Assembly: GCF_963678635.1 (NCBI RefSeq)
Contig: NC_087064.1
Coordinates: 80,199,026 to 80,263,025, forward strand
Direction: 5' to 3'
DNA length: 64,000 nucleotides
DNA from: Symsagittifera roscoffensis
Taxonomy: Eukaryota; Xenacoelomorpha; Acoela; Convolutidae
Under the pieces are notes generated by a model that had not been told where the DNA came from, ran no database searches, and saw nothing but the letters and a program-made list of their open reading frames with translations. Positions 22,886 to 34,671 of the stretch are shown here, one piece after another; positions within the stretch are counted from its first letter, which is position 1, and the number at the start of each line of letters is the position of its first letter. The translations under genes were made by a program, and so were the position numbers.

Positions 22886-23580
22886 TACTGAGAGTACTTT
22901 TCCTATTGGGACCTGAAAGCTTACTGTATCATCCAGGAAACACACCTCCTTCCAATGAAGGATCAGAAAAAAACTGAAACAGTGAAAGGCGGAGAGATCG
23001 GCACAAAAAATGCAAATTCGATAAAGTGGACTATATGAGACCTATAAAAGGAAAAACACTCGCTGATCAGAAACTCCAAAAAAAACTCTTGAAATTTTTC
23101 TACTTTTTTGAAAGAAGCCCATATGAATATATTGTAAAGTTAATAAATATTTCTAAACTGGCATAGTTTTTAATTAAACACAGGTTTTAGTTTTAAAGTA
23201 TTTTTTCTAGGAAAAGAAATGTGCCTTGTGACGTATCGTGCCATATATAAAATTGAGACGGTTGCTGTAGGTATTATTGTAAACGCAAGACAGACAACTC
23301 TTACATTACGAGGCCAAACTGTGCATTTTGTGCATTGTAAGAGGATTCCGCAACAAGGGCGCTCCCTTTGTTCTTCCTTAGTTCTTTACTTTCCTTTGAT
23401 CGTTCCGACAAAAATTTAACATGTTTAAAGGCTTGTCTCTGGAATCCAGGAACATACAGACACAGGATTGTGCGCCTATCCAGTGCATAGTTTGGCCTCG
23501 TAATGTAGACTCGTTCTGTGACCTTCTAAAATCTTTTAGAGGCGCAGTTGAGTTTTTATGAACAGATTTGGCTCTCGCAA
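22886..23580 (+). repeat. 695-bp tandem duplication, copy 2
   Basis: This is the second unit of the same length, starting TACTGAGAGTACTTTTCC and ending GGCTCTCGCAA. The near identity of the copies means either a recent duplication or a concerted process. Flanking sequence on the two sides is unrelated. Confidence 0.9.
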
Positions 23581-24367
23581 TTCCGTATTTGAAAAAATCT
23601 AGATACAAACAGGAAAAAATTTAAGTTGGTGAATTATACAAGTAAGAAGAAGAAATCAGAGCAGTGAAAGTCGCCCGAAAAAATTAATTTCAAAATTTTG
23701 TCTAAAAACTTTTTAACTTCTTTAATTTCGGCTAGAAAATGCGAAACTAGCTTAAGAAAGTCCAAAAGACTGTCTAAAATGTCTCAAATTTGTTTGCCGG
23801 AGCAGCCTTGAGAAGGCATTTACCCTGCAGTACCCATACAGCCAAAACTTTCTCCAATTGGTACATTTTTTGCAGCCATGTTAATTGACTAAGAGAAAAA
23901 CGAGCAATAAGAATGCGTTATTGAACTCAAGCAAAAAGACAAAGTGTTCTCAAAGAACACATTTTGCGGTGCAGTTTAATTTTTATCCTTTCGGCATAAG
24001 TCTAGGAAACACTGGTTAAAGTGAAACCAGATATTTATGTTCTTGGAAAAACCGTAAACTCTCCCAAGCCATGAGTGCTCCGACATGCAATACTTCAAAC
24101 AGATAATTATTTTGCCGTTTTAAGTTTACATGAACGCGCGATGCCATCCAAACCGGTAAAAACTTCTAGCATTGGCCCTAGCGGTCAGATGCCATGTAGT
24201 GTAATGACCTCAAGTAATCACACGAGGTCGTCGTACTCATTAGTTAGACGCTTCCAGAAGCTGTCAAGACTATCATAAGCTTTTCAGAAAACTTTGAAGT
24301 TTCGATCTGGTCTGATTGAAGATGATCCCGGGTCGAGGTCCCAGGCTCATGCCCAGACTTTAAGGGT
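23581..24367. other. Non-coding interval
   Basis: No gene, RNA or repeat structure was recognised in this stretch apart from low-complexity AT-rich sequence. Confidence 0.4.
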
Positions 24368-24700
24368 CGCGCCACATTCGGATTTAGACCCAAATTGCAT
24401 AGTCGTGCCGAGAGTTTGAGTCTGGAAAGTCTGGAGATGAGTCGCGCCGCGGATCGCGAAAATCAAAATCTGGACATACCAAAATTGGGTCGCGAAAGCC
24501 TGGGCATACCAAAATTTGATCGCCAAAGTCTAGACATGGGTCGCGAAAGTCTGTGTCCAGACTTTTGCGACCCATGTCTTGACTTTCGCGACCAAACTTT
24601 TTTTATCTATGTCCAGACTTTTGCTACCCATGTCCAGACTTTCGTGACCAAATTTTGGTAGTCCAGACTTTCGCGACTCATGTTGAAATTTTTTGTTGTA
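24368..24700. repeat. Palindromic minisatellite
   Basis: The left half (to about 24550) repeats a 20-30-bp motif GGGTCGCGAAAGTCTGGACA, and the right half repeats its reverse complement GTCCAGACTTTCGCGACCCA. The turn is at about 24553, where CATGGGTCGCGAAAGTCTG is followed after two bases by its inverse with one mismatch. The array can fold into one long hairpin. The apparent open frames on both strands are repeat artefacts. Confidence 0.88.
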
Positions 24701-25116
24701 GTAGAAGAGGCCTGCTTTCTGATTTAATTGAGGGGCCCTTATTGAACGGCTGGGGGGGCCTTCTTGAGTTCCACGGGGAACCTTATTGGGGCTCCTTCTG
24801 TTACACCTTCGATGTAGACCTTTTTGATGATGCAGTATACCCTTGCTGTTGGATGAAAAGCATCCTAGAAGATGAGTTGACTGTCATGTTGTGTGACCCT
24901 TGTTGATGGCGTTAGAAGCTTCATTTTGGCGTCTGGTTTCCCTTGAATGGGTTTATGCGACGAGTCAGATTATAGTGGTCCCGCTAAGCTGCTTTTGTTC
25001 CTGATGTTGACTTCAATTTTTTTTGAATGGTGATCGCCAGTCGTTTGTGACTCTTTAAAAAGGTCATTTTCAAGTCTTAAATTGTCTTTTGTTTAATTAA
25101 TTGAGAGCCGTAATTG

Positions 25117-25335
25117 AGAGGAAAATTTTTGACCAAAAAATTGTTTTTTCGGCGCGCGCTCTCCCCTCAAAATTAGTATATATTGGCGCCCAAGGCGCCT
25201 TTAGAAAAATTTTAGGGTTCATCAGCAAAATTGTATATCTCAAAATAGTACAAAAGGGGGACCCTTTGGGTCGGCAGTGGGTCGAATCCCTGGGGGGGGG
25301 GGGGGGGGGGGTCCTCTCCCCTAAATCCGCCCCTG
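25117..25335 (-). mobile_element. hAT-type MITE, reverse orientation, truncated
   Basis: The right end AAATCCGCCCCTG (to 25335) is the family terminus in reverse. Leftwards come a run of 20 G, the GGTCGAATCCC and GGCGCCCAAGGCGCC blocks and the GCGCGCGCTCTCCCCTC block. The far end of the element is missing. It is followed by ATTTTATG, but no matching duplication is found on the left, consistent with truncation. Confidence 0.8.
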
Positions 25336-28240
25336 ATTTTATGTGTGGAATAATCAATCGTAGATCAAGCTCCAAGTACTTCATAAACAGGTCGGCATAT
25401 TTATCGGCAGCAGGAAAATTTACCTTAGGCCTCTTTTTTTTTCTACTTAGAAAACAGAGGCATAAGGTAGTTTTTCACGCTACCGATAAATCTTTCAAGA
25501 TTTTTGTGAAATAATTTTCAGATCCATATCTAATTCAACTATTTTGTGTTTTGATTTTTGAAGAAAATGAGGAGCAGATATGTTTGGTCTATGTAAGCCA
25601 AAGCGAAAATGCTACGCTCATTGCCAACTCTTGCAGCCTATGTAAACTGCTCAAATACCTTGGAGTTTGATCTATTGATTATTCCACACAAAAAAAATTC
25701 GGCAATTTGGTCAGGTTTTGAGGTTTTGATTTAACGACTCAAAATAAACCTTTACTAATTGATTTTGTAGATCCAGAGATATAAACTTTCAAAAATTGTT
25801 CGATCAAAAAGGTTTTAGACTAACAAAAGGACAATCGGAACCTTAAGTTCATTGACCTGAAAAAAGAGAAGCCTTTTTTTACATATGTTTTTTAAACTAG
25901 ATAAGCATCCTCCCTGGTAAAGGTAAGCGCTAAGGTTTTTAATGAAAATATCAGACCAACCTTTCGCTCCTTGTACCTGTTAAACAAATGAATATCAGTC
26001 ATTAAAATCGTTTTTTACACCATAACTTTTCAATAACTGAGTAGTACCAGTCGCGAACATAGAATTGTTTCTTCGCAGCTCGATGCAGCTCGATATGTTT
26101 CGCTGCTTCATCTATTTCGCAGCCCAAAAATTGCGATCGATTTCGAAAAAAAGGAACAAATATATTTTTTTCTATAAGACTGGAAGCAAATCAGATAAAT
26201 GTATTTATTGGCAACATATTTCGAAATACAAACAAAAATATTGTTTCCCTGATTTTAGTTTGCTTAAAGCGCATGCGATTATAGTATGAAAAACTTATCG
26301 CTATATTAGAACACAATGCCTTCTATAAGAGATTGAATCAACAGAAAGAAAACTTCGAAGAGATTGAAACTTGTTTTTTTTTTGAAGAATGTATTGATTT
26401 TCCCAGTCTTCGAGACAATAGTTTATCAATGAGACAAAATTCAAAGCTCTCAGCCTAAGCCATGACAAAATGATTTTCCCATTTATATCGACATTTATCT
26501 GAACAGCGATATCCAGCCTATTCATGTTTGCAGATAAATGAATGTGTAAAGAAATTGTACTATATGTGTTTTTGAATAACCTCTTAAGCAAACTGACTTA
26601 AGTTATGCTTTAACCTCTCAAACTGCACAGTTTTTTCAGTATGGGCTCCGGATGGGCCACCTTTAAGTGGTAGACGCAACAAATGGACTCAATTGTCTGA
26701 AAATGGCACAACTCTAAATTTTTGACAACAGGGTGTGCCGATTGCTTTTAAGTCCTGATTTTTATGTGTCCGGAGCATCTAAAGCCGGTTAAGCTTTTCC
26801 GCCCAGTAATTATCTGTGCACCAATTCTCCTCCTCCAGTCCAGCTTTTTTCGCAACCCAGATCTATATACTTGCTTCCTTTTAAAAAAAAACCATTAAAT
26901 AAAACCAGGCTAATGTGAGTTGCCACATATGGGGCTGGATTGTTTAAAAAATATAAAGGACTTGCGACTCGCAAAGACCATCATCGAAATTTTTAATGCT
27001 CAAATTACTCTTCTTACTAATACATAATTACGCTCCAGGTAATTACGCTCCAGGAACCAAATCTCTCAGACTAAACTAAAAACTCCCATTACCAATCCCC
27101 TTATAAAATTAAAGCACCAACTGACCCGCAGATAGATCCCATCCTAAACGTCATACAATCTTTAAGCTCTAACTAATTTGAAAACAGCAATCTTTCAAAA
27201 CCTTTTAATCTCCCAGCTTCGTTGATTTCCCTCAACCCTCCCCTTAACTTAATTGAATTCCATAAAGTTTTGAAAAAAAAAAACATTTTGTTCGCAACGG
27301 AATCTCGGGCAAAGCCCCAAAAAATCCGGCTTTACTGAGCGTTTAAAGTTAAATGTTCCAAAAAACCAAATTGAAAACAAGCAGCCGAAACCTGCAATTT
27401 GGACACAAATACTAATCACTTAGAAGAGAGCACATTTGAGGACGACTGCGTGCTAACTGCTGAACATAATTTGTTTTTGTACGAGAAGCAAAAAAGACAA
27501 AATTTGAGGAATCAAAATATTGAAAACAAGGCCAGCGGCCAAACCCTGCAAATCATGAACGCCAGAAATATCTGCGGTATCTTGAACCCCTGCATATATG
27601 TCAGAGGTATCTCAAATCCCATGAAACCATAATTCAATTTTTGCACTGTTAAACGTTTTTAATCAAACAAGGCTGCCATATAAAAACTTAACATCCCCAT
27701 CGTCGCCAAAAAGATCACTCTGAACTCAATTTTCTCAACTGTTGCTTAGCTTGCAATCTTTTTCATAATAGAATCTGATCATCTGCCTACCTAATATTAA
27801 CTTACTTCGAGCGATGAAATTCTTTTCTCTTAGAAAAAAAAAACTTACAAAAACTTTAAGAAAGCGCGTTGGGCAAGTTTTGGCAACATCATCAAGAAGA
27901 CATTAGAAACGTTGCCCCTACCGCAAGATGAAATTAACTCGAAGAAAAACTGTGTGACAAAACTTTAGCGGCCTCTCAACACCTTAGTTTTGCCTGGCGT
28001 CACCTCCTTAAATTGCTCACTCTCCAGAAGCAAAAGGATGTCAAACCCGGCTTACCAATTTATCAATGCAAGACTTAGAACTTCAAGCACAGAAACTCAA
28101 AAAATCAACCGCAAAAAACCTGCTATTTTTGGTGGCGAGGTTTCTTTCAGACTTGCTGTCAACGCGCCAATGTACCTTTTGGAAAAAAAATTTATCTTCT
28201 TAACAGAGCGAAATCTGTAATACGTCACCGCCCTTCTAAT
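25336..28240. other. Non-coding or unrecognised interval
   Basis: There are several frames under 80 codons, none with a recognised motif. 27360-27550 contains two similar short segments (GAAAACAAGCAGCCGAAACCTGC and GAAAACAAGGCCAGCGGCCAAACCC without a regular period). I see no RNA gene and no complete transposon. Confidence 0.4.
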
Positions 28241-29590
28241 TGCAATGGCAAACAGTTCTCAAGGAGAAACACAATGCTAAAGCGTTCAACATGCACAAAA
28301 TTCAACTCAGAAAACACGAATCAAGCAAAGAACAAAAGCTACTTCAACGGAAAATAAACAAACTAGGCCTCGAAAATCAATTGAGCTTCCAATTAAAATT
28401 GCAAATGTAACCAAAATGTCTAAGGTATCCAGAGCGATAGGCCCAATTGGCCTATGCATAGTATTTTTTAGGTACATAGGATTCATTGTCAACAAACATC
28501 CGAACCATAAATTGTCCTCTGAGTTTCCTAGGACTGAATTCGCCTTTCTTTGCGTACAACTTGTCAAATGGCACCTGCCAACAACTTGATTTTTGACCAT
28601 TATACGCTCAATTTTAACAGCTGCCCTGTAAACTCTGGAACTTCATGTTTCGAATGGTTTTACTCAAAAAGTACCCCGAAGTGGACGATTGTAATCACTC
28701 ACGGCTTGTCTAAAAGCTTTGACATGCTCTGTCTCCGTACGCTTCTGAAGCTTTTCCATGAGTCCAACGTACCCGGAAAGCAAGGTCAGGAAGCTTTCAA
28801 ACTACTTTTTTCGCACCCAGTCAGTACTCCTTTTAGAAATCATATATCGAGAAACAGGTTTGTCGGAACCGGAGCTGTAGTGGCTTCATTTTTATCTCCT
28901 ACAAGTTTTATATTTTTATAAAACAAGATGCTCCTTTAAGATCTCTAAAAGCACAACTTCAACCTTACGCTGGAAATTTTGTGAAGGCATCCGCTTATTT
29001 TAGCAATTATCTAAACAAGCTTTGCAGGTTTTCCAAAAAAAATACGCGTAGTTTTCTCCTCTTCGGATGGTTCAAGGAGTCTCTTTAGTTCCCACGGTAA
29101 ACTGTTTAACTGAAAACGGACAATTGAATGGATGTTTTCTGTTCTTCTTCATTTTTTGCGGATTACTCAAAGCAAACCGCAATGCAAACCGACTTTTCAA
29201 CAACATAATTTCCAACACTTCCATTTTCATCTGGAATCTTACTTCGATTCATATTTCTCCTAATTTTTCCATATGTTTTTTTTTCTCTCAGACTAATCAA
29301 ATAGAATTTTTGAAGTTGATTTTCAAAAAAATATATATCTCCGAAAGCAACGAGTTTAACTTGTCTAACAGCCTCAGAAGAAACTTCGATTTTAATAAAG
29401 TTAAGCAACTTCGAAGCAATTGAAAACACATAATTACGACGCTCCGATCCCTAAAAAATTCCCAATACCCTCTCGTGTAATTTCCTCGACTGAGCAACTG
29501 TTCCCGCAAACTGCCCCCATTGACCTGCTTCCCATCTACCAATCATTTTTAACTACCCCGAAAACCAGAAAAAAACTCACACAATAGACC
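28240..29590 (+). pseudogene. Unrecognised coding-like stretches on the plus strand
   Basis: Several consecutive open stretches lie in different plus-strand frames: about 28279-28590 (basic then hydrophobic), 28550-28921 (123 codons from an ATG), 28926-29087, and 29405-29586 (Pro/Ser/Thr-rich). Their amino-acid use looks protein-like rather than random, but no domain could be named. A weak resemblance of a LSKSFD segment to the RT motif of LINEs is not enough for a call. They could be a decayed transposon or exons of an unknown gene. They end just before an AAC microsatellite. Confidence 0.3.
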
Positions 29591-29676
29591 TGAAGCTCTG
29601 GCAGGCCGAAGTGACAAAGTTCCTAAAACTTGGCCTATCTGGCTTGAATCGCGCCCTACGAACAAATAGCAACCAC

Positions 29677-29699
29677 AAAAACAACAACAACAACAACAA

Positions 29700-29750
<51 letters not shown>

Positions 29751-29751
29751 G

Positions 29752-29831
<80 letters not shown>

Positions 29832-29832
29832 C
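29677..29832 (+). repeat. AAC trinucleotide microsatellite
   Basis: About 156 bp of nearly pure (AAC)n, with a few AAA or AAG interruptions. Open frames of poly-Asn on the plus strand, and poly-Leu, -Val or -Cys on the minus strand, are by-products. Confidence 0.98.
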
Positions 29833-30449
29833 TGCCTTTATAGAAAATCCACATGGATATGAGATTGGTGCAATCCTCTCTCGCTCATGCAAAATATTAT
29901 ACTAAAATTTGTACTAAGCAAGCCAAAAACTTACTAATTTCAATTAGGATCGCAAGCTGAAAATTCAATTTCTCATCAAAGTTTTTCCACTGCAATTTTG
30001 GTTTGCTTTTTTCATAACTTGCCCGCGGTGCTGAAAATGCTGAAAAAACTAGGTCTTAGTAATTTTTTGGGAAAACCAATATGAGCGAAAAAAATGTCAA
30101 CAAAATTTCCGAATACTTTCAGAAGCCGCCTTCGCCCTTTGCCTGCACAAGTCACTGAATATACGGTTTTAACTGCTTGGTAAAAATCAAGTATATTGCA
30201 GCAATGTTTTGGCTGTTTGTTGTTTTTGAGTAATAGGCAAGTGAAGTAGTCACTATTACTTGAGAAAGAACATCATACTCTGCTCGAAAAATTTTTTCAG
30301 CAAATTTTCAATGTTATTTGGACAGCTCTGAAAATTAATTTGATCAATTTGAACCAAAGAAGCCACAGACATTGTTTTCAAAGAACAACTATTTTTTGAA
30401 ACTTGGTCGATTTGGTTTGGTTTGATGTTATCATTATCTCATATAGATC
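29833..30449. other. 3' flank of the GPCR gene
   Basis: AT-rich sequence downstream of the GPCR stop codon (minus-strand sense). It should include the 3' untranslated region. No other feature was recognised. Confidence 0.4.
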
Positions 30450-33251
30450 TCATTTCTGAATCTGTGCCTTCGACTGAAAATGATTGCCATCAGTAGGAGC
30501 GACAACTCTCTTCAATTTAATCTCGCAGCAGGGCACAACTCGATTGAGCAGCTCCATGTAGGCTGATCGGAAACCTCTGTGGGTCATCCCGTAGATAATA
30601 AAGTTACAAGCTGAGTTGAAATGAGCCCACATGTAGATATTGATGATGAGTTCTGAAACAATCGACTTCATATGACTTTGATTGCTTGAAACAATTCTTA
30701 CCGTCGGCAGTAATGCGAAGCTATCAAACCAATCTATTGATGGTGAACCTACACTTTTTATGAACCCAAATTGATTAAGGAAATGAAACAAAAATGAGTG
30801 GGCAAAAAAGACACCAGAGTCCACGGAACGCATTCGTCCACAAAACCTTAAGTTCATGGCAACCAGCACAAAAAGATTCCCACCTCTACAAAATTTGCGT
30901 CAAAATAAAAACCGGCAAAACTAAAATAGAGCGTTTAAATATTTTTTAGTGGGGATGAGAGGCAAAAAAGACAGACGGATCAGCCCAGGAAAGCAATCAG
31001 AGTAGGGGGGGGGGGGGATAATTCTTTCTAAAATACCAAAAAAAAAGAAAAAAAAAAAGATTTTTTTTTTGAAGAAAGCTTGATTTGTTTTGTTTATTTT
31101 CCGAGTAATAAAAAACAGTGGTCAGAATAAGAACAACTTTTGCCAAGCTCACAGCAATCGGCTACGCTAGTTTATTTCTTACCTCTTGGCAAGAATGATT
31201 CGACGTTAAAATGGAATCCGTACAGGGCGATGAGAAGTCCGTTGGGCAACCACGTGACACAGAATGTGACGAAGAGGACCAAGAGGGAGATGAGTAGCTG
31301 NNNNNNNNNNNNNNNNNNNNNNNNNNNNNNNNNNNNNNNNNNNNNNNNNNNNNNNNNNNNNNNNNNNNNNNNNNNNNNNNNNNNNNNNNNNNNNNNNNNN
31401 NNNNNNNNNNNNNNNNNNNNNNNNNNNNNNNNNNNNNNNNNNNNNNNNNNNNNNNNNNNNNNNNNNNNNNNNNNNNNNNNNNNNNNNNNNNNNNNNNNNN
31501 CCAAAAAACGATTTGTAAGTGCCGCAACTGACCTTTGGCTTTTCTCCAGATACTGAAGTAGCAGAAAAGTATAGTGCACATGGGCAGAAGGAGTGCCAAA
31601 ATCGTGTAGAAGAAGGTGTTGAACCACCACCTGGTGCCGTCTATCTCAAAGGCACAGTGGAGGAACAGGTCAGTGAACTGGTGCCCCCCAAAACCCATGA
31701 AGGGGAAGTTGGGAAGATCGAGTGCGATCACGCAGACCCAGATGAGAATTATGGACAGAATAGTTCCTTTGAGGTCGAACAGCCTGTCGTATATGTGGCT
31801 CTGACAGATAAACACGTACCTATAAACCAACAGTCACATTCAGACTCAAAATAGTACCGAGTAATATAATCGACTGTGATCTCCAGGAATCAAAACGGAC
31901 AGCTGCGCAAAGCGGCTTTTTTGCACCTCATAAAGAACTTGATCCATTCTTGTTATTTCAAGTTTCTAGAAATTTTTCGCATGAAACCTCAACGCAACTT
32001 TTATTGGTTCCAAGAAAAAAAGGTCCTCAGAGTAGTGTAGTTCCGAAGATTTGATTATTCGAAGTTTGCAAAACCGTTACACTAAATAGCAGAAAAAAAA
32101 CATCCTTGACACTAATTCATCAATAACTATACGTTTAATTTAAAGAATTGTTTTCTGTTTAATTACAATGATATCACCTGTTGATTGCGACAAACATCAT
32201 GTTCCAGAGGCTTCCGAAGCAACTCAACATGCAAATCATGCCACTGATCTCACAGAGGAGAGCCCTGTCAATCAGGAATGTCTCCCCGTAGAACACACCC
32301 AACACACAGAATCCATTCATTGACATCACCCCCAAGTCACACAGAGCCAAATTGACCACAAACAGGTGGGGGATGGTGCGTAGTTGTTTAATCAACGCCA
32401 CAGATGCAATCACTGAAGAAAGTTCGTTTGGTAACCATCCACATAATTTTAAAAATTCAATAGAAATCGAGTTACACTTAGGAAAAGTGAAAGGAAACCA
32501 AATGATTCAAAGTTTCATCTCACCAAAAAACATCCCAACTAACTTATTTGGAGTCAACAAAATAATGACTAATTTAGCCAACTAAAAATTATTGGAAGAA
32601 AAAAGTTTGTTAAAATATTAAATTCAGTAGCGGATTTAGGGGCGGGGGTGGGAAGGGCAGACGCTTTCTTTTTCTCAGAGATTCCACCCCCTCACTACCC
32701 AAAACGTGTCCTCGTTGTTACTTTTTTAGGACCTCCTTTTTTGGCGCCAATACATATAATTTTTGAGGGGCAGCGCGTGCCGAAAAAAACGCGATTTTTG
32801 TTCAAAACTCTCAAAAAAAGCGCTGCCTAACAACGCAATTAGCATGCGGTGGAAAAATTTTGGCCAAAGCAGGGTCTTTTTAGTGCTTTGGGAGAGCTCG
32901 GAAAATCTATTTGGCCGACCTAAAAAAAAATAAACAGTCGACATTTTTTTTGAAAATAAAGCCCCCCCCCCCCCCGTTCGAGAAAATCATACGTCCGCTT
33001 CTGATCAAATTACCATCTTCTGCCCTTTTTTGGTTTCTAGTTTTTTTCTCTTTAACCTAGGAAAAGTTATTCAAGCTGCGCTCATTTTCAAACATTTTTA
33101 GATTGAAAAGTGAATAAAAAATTATTTGATTACCTAGCAGGTTTCCAGGAACTCCTATGGACAGTGCAACACACAACCACAAGAGCATGCAGATGCGGAG
33201 TCGAAGGAGAACCGGATCCTCGATCTCATCCAGGGGTCGGAGCCACTCATC
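30450..33251 (-). CDS. Melatonin-receptor-like class A GPCR, five visible exons
   Basis: This is a seven-transmembrane plasma-membrane receptor. Exons in coding order are 33251-33134, 32412-32178, 31819-31533, a fourth starting in the assembly gap and ending at 31183, and 30652-30450 (TGA at 30450). All boundaries are GT..AG with matching phases. TM1 has GNLL at the first junction, TM2 VNLALCDL, TM3 CEISGMICMLSCFGSLWNMM, then AINRYVFICQ with NRY in place of DRY, as in melatonin receptors. The ECL2 Cys is in LHCAFE; TM6 has CVTWLP and TM7 NFIIYG in place of NPxxY. The NRY..IC..Y pattern and N..IIYG together point to the melatonin-receptor group, which signals mainly through Gi. The start Met is not visible, since the first exon opens after TTGCAG, so a 5' exon is missing. 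The ligand cannot be inferred. Confidence 0.88.
31301..31500. other. Assembly gap of 200 N
   Basis: Exactly 200 unknown bases. It hides the end of intron 3, the exon 4 acceptor and part of the third intracellular loop or TM6 of the GPCR. The round number suggests a placeholder rather than a measured gap. Confidence 1.
32625..33003 (+). mobile_element. Complete hAT-type MITE inside a GPCR intron, 379 bp
   Basis: The ends are CAGTAGCGGATTTAGG and ACGTCCGCTTCTG, diverged versions of the family termini. Flanks ATTAAATT (32617-32624) and ATCAAATT (33004-33011) form an 8-bp target duplication with one mismatch. The interior keeps the GGCGCCAATA and GAGCTCGGAAAATC blocks. It lies in the GPCR intron 32413-33133, and its sequence divergence marks it as older than the copy at 9145. 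Confidence 0.88.
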
Positions 33252-33399
33252 CTGCAACAGATGTGAATTCGAAAAGAAACCGAGAATTGGAACACAATTG
33301 AGGACTCAAAACTCAAAATTAATGACAAAAAAAACTAATTTTTAGAAATTATAAAACTAAATGACCTGCTGTAACTTGCGAGAATATAAAATTTTGTTT

Positions 33400-34260
33400 T
33401 AGATCAATAAAAGTTCGCTGATTGATATGCTTAAAAAATACCAAAAGTTAATAGTCCAAAGTCTCAAAGTTGTTCCAGAGGTTTCTTTTTTCTTGATGAC
33501 ATGCTATTCGTTTCAAAAGGATCATGAGTTAGGACCGAGGTGTAACTCATAGAGTAATTTCGGATAGGGTACACCGTCTGCTCGTCACGCTATCTTATTT
33601 TTGGCCGGATAGATTCGTGCAACTTCTTAGTCTAATGCCGATCCTAATCTTACTCTTATATCTACTAGTCTCAGGGTGTTTAACTAGTCTCTGCTAGGCT
33701 CAATAGATCTAGAGTATACTGGCTTATTGCGATTGCTAGAAGGTTTCTTGGAGAGGTAACTAATTTCTAAGTTAAATTCAAATCTCTCTGGTGCTGAAAT
33801 TACAAGTAATTTCAGCACTTACAAATAAGTGGGTTGTTAATTAAATGGATCATGATTGGTTAATATTAAATATTTTATGGTGATAAAATATCCAATTTAT
33901 AACCAATAATGAAATGTAGTTTAGATCTGGTTCCAATCAGTAAAAGAACACAATCAAATTGTAAAAGCCATTTTCAAGAGCTTTTTTACCAAATGGATTG
34001 CTCTCAAAGTCTCAAAAGGTAATTTTTTGCTGAACAAACTATCTTGGCGAAGCATTGATATCGGCGCTAGTGAGCATTGGTATTGCCATTCGTATATAGT
34101 ATTCTATTAGCATTCGATAATAAACAGAAGTTTAAGTGGGGCAGAAGTAGTTATTAGCTTTTTTATTAACCTAATCTTATTGGACACATTACCAAAATAT
34201 ATCATTACGATCAATCGAGGGCCTCAAAGGTCAAGTGCGACGTCAGTCATAGTGGAATAG
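33400..34260 (+). pseudogene. Degraded Ty3/gypsy pol (element H), reverse transcriptase part
   Basis: The plus-strand frame shows the catalytic LDD box (about 33498) of a gypsy-type RT. It is interrupted by a 411-bp solo LTR at 33525-33935, and continues beyond it with the region normally following the YxDD box. A decayed thumb and connection follow to the start of RNase H (KCDVSHSGI near 34231-34260). Stops and frameshifts are frequent, so it is inactive. The left limit is uncertain. Confidence 0.75.
33525..33935 (-). mobile_element. Solo LTR of the element A family, 411 bp
   Basis: It aligns end to end with the LTRs at 34261 and 53432 (same 411-bp length, clearly more diverged). The ends read TGAGTTA and GGTTCCA on the plus strand, giving TG..CA. 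Perfect 4-bp target duplications ATCA occur at 33521-33524 and 33936-33939. Removal of the LTR and one duplication leaves the element H RT frame uninterrupted, which confirms the boundaries. Orientation is taken from element A. Confidence 0.93.
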
Positions 34261-34671
34261 TGAGTTATAACCGATGGTCTTAACTCATAGAGTAATTTCG
34301 GATAGGGTACACCGTCTGCTCGTCACGCTATCTTATTTTCGGCCGGATAGATTCGTGCAACTTCTTAGTCTAATACCGATCCTAATCTTACTCTTATACT
34401 ATTCTAGTCTCAGGTTGTTTAACTAGTCTCTGCTAGGCTCAATAGATCTAGGGTATACTGGTTTATTGCGGCTGCTGAAGTTCTCTTGGAGAGGCAACTA
34501 ATTTCTAAGTTAAATTCAAATCTCTCTGGTGCTGAAATTACAAGTAATTTCAGCACTTACAAATAAGTGGGTTGTTAGTTAGATGGATCATGATTGGTTA
34601 ATATTAAATACTTTACAGTGGTAAAATATCTAATTTATCCAATCATAAAATGTAGTTTAGATCAGGTTCCA
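34261..34671 (-). mobile_element. LTR of element A family in RNase H of element H
   Basis: This 411-bp LTR is almost identical to 53432-53842. It is flanked on both sides by ATAG (34257-34260 and 34672-34675), and the H RNase H frame runs on across it. By flanks it looks like a solo LTR, yet the element A 5' LTR at the other end of the locus is flanked by the same ATAG and the same H sequence. It may therefore be the 3' LTR of A separated from its interior by a rearrangement, or a solo-LTR allele joined in assembly. Confidence 0.9.

Noticed and set aside
24384-24661. Overlapping Asp/Ser/Leu-rich frames as a repeat protein
   Set aside because: Present on both strands because the DNA is a palindromic minisatellite.
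29549-29892. Poly-Cys, poly-Leu, poly-Val and poly-Asn open frames
   Set aside because: All are translations of the AAC microsatellite.
31519-31854. 111-codon plus-strand frame
   Set aside because: Antisense of GPCR exon 3, whose TM4-TM5 sequence and splice sites are convincing.
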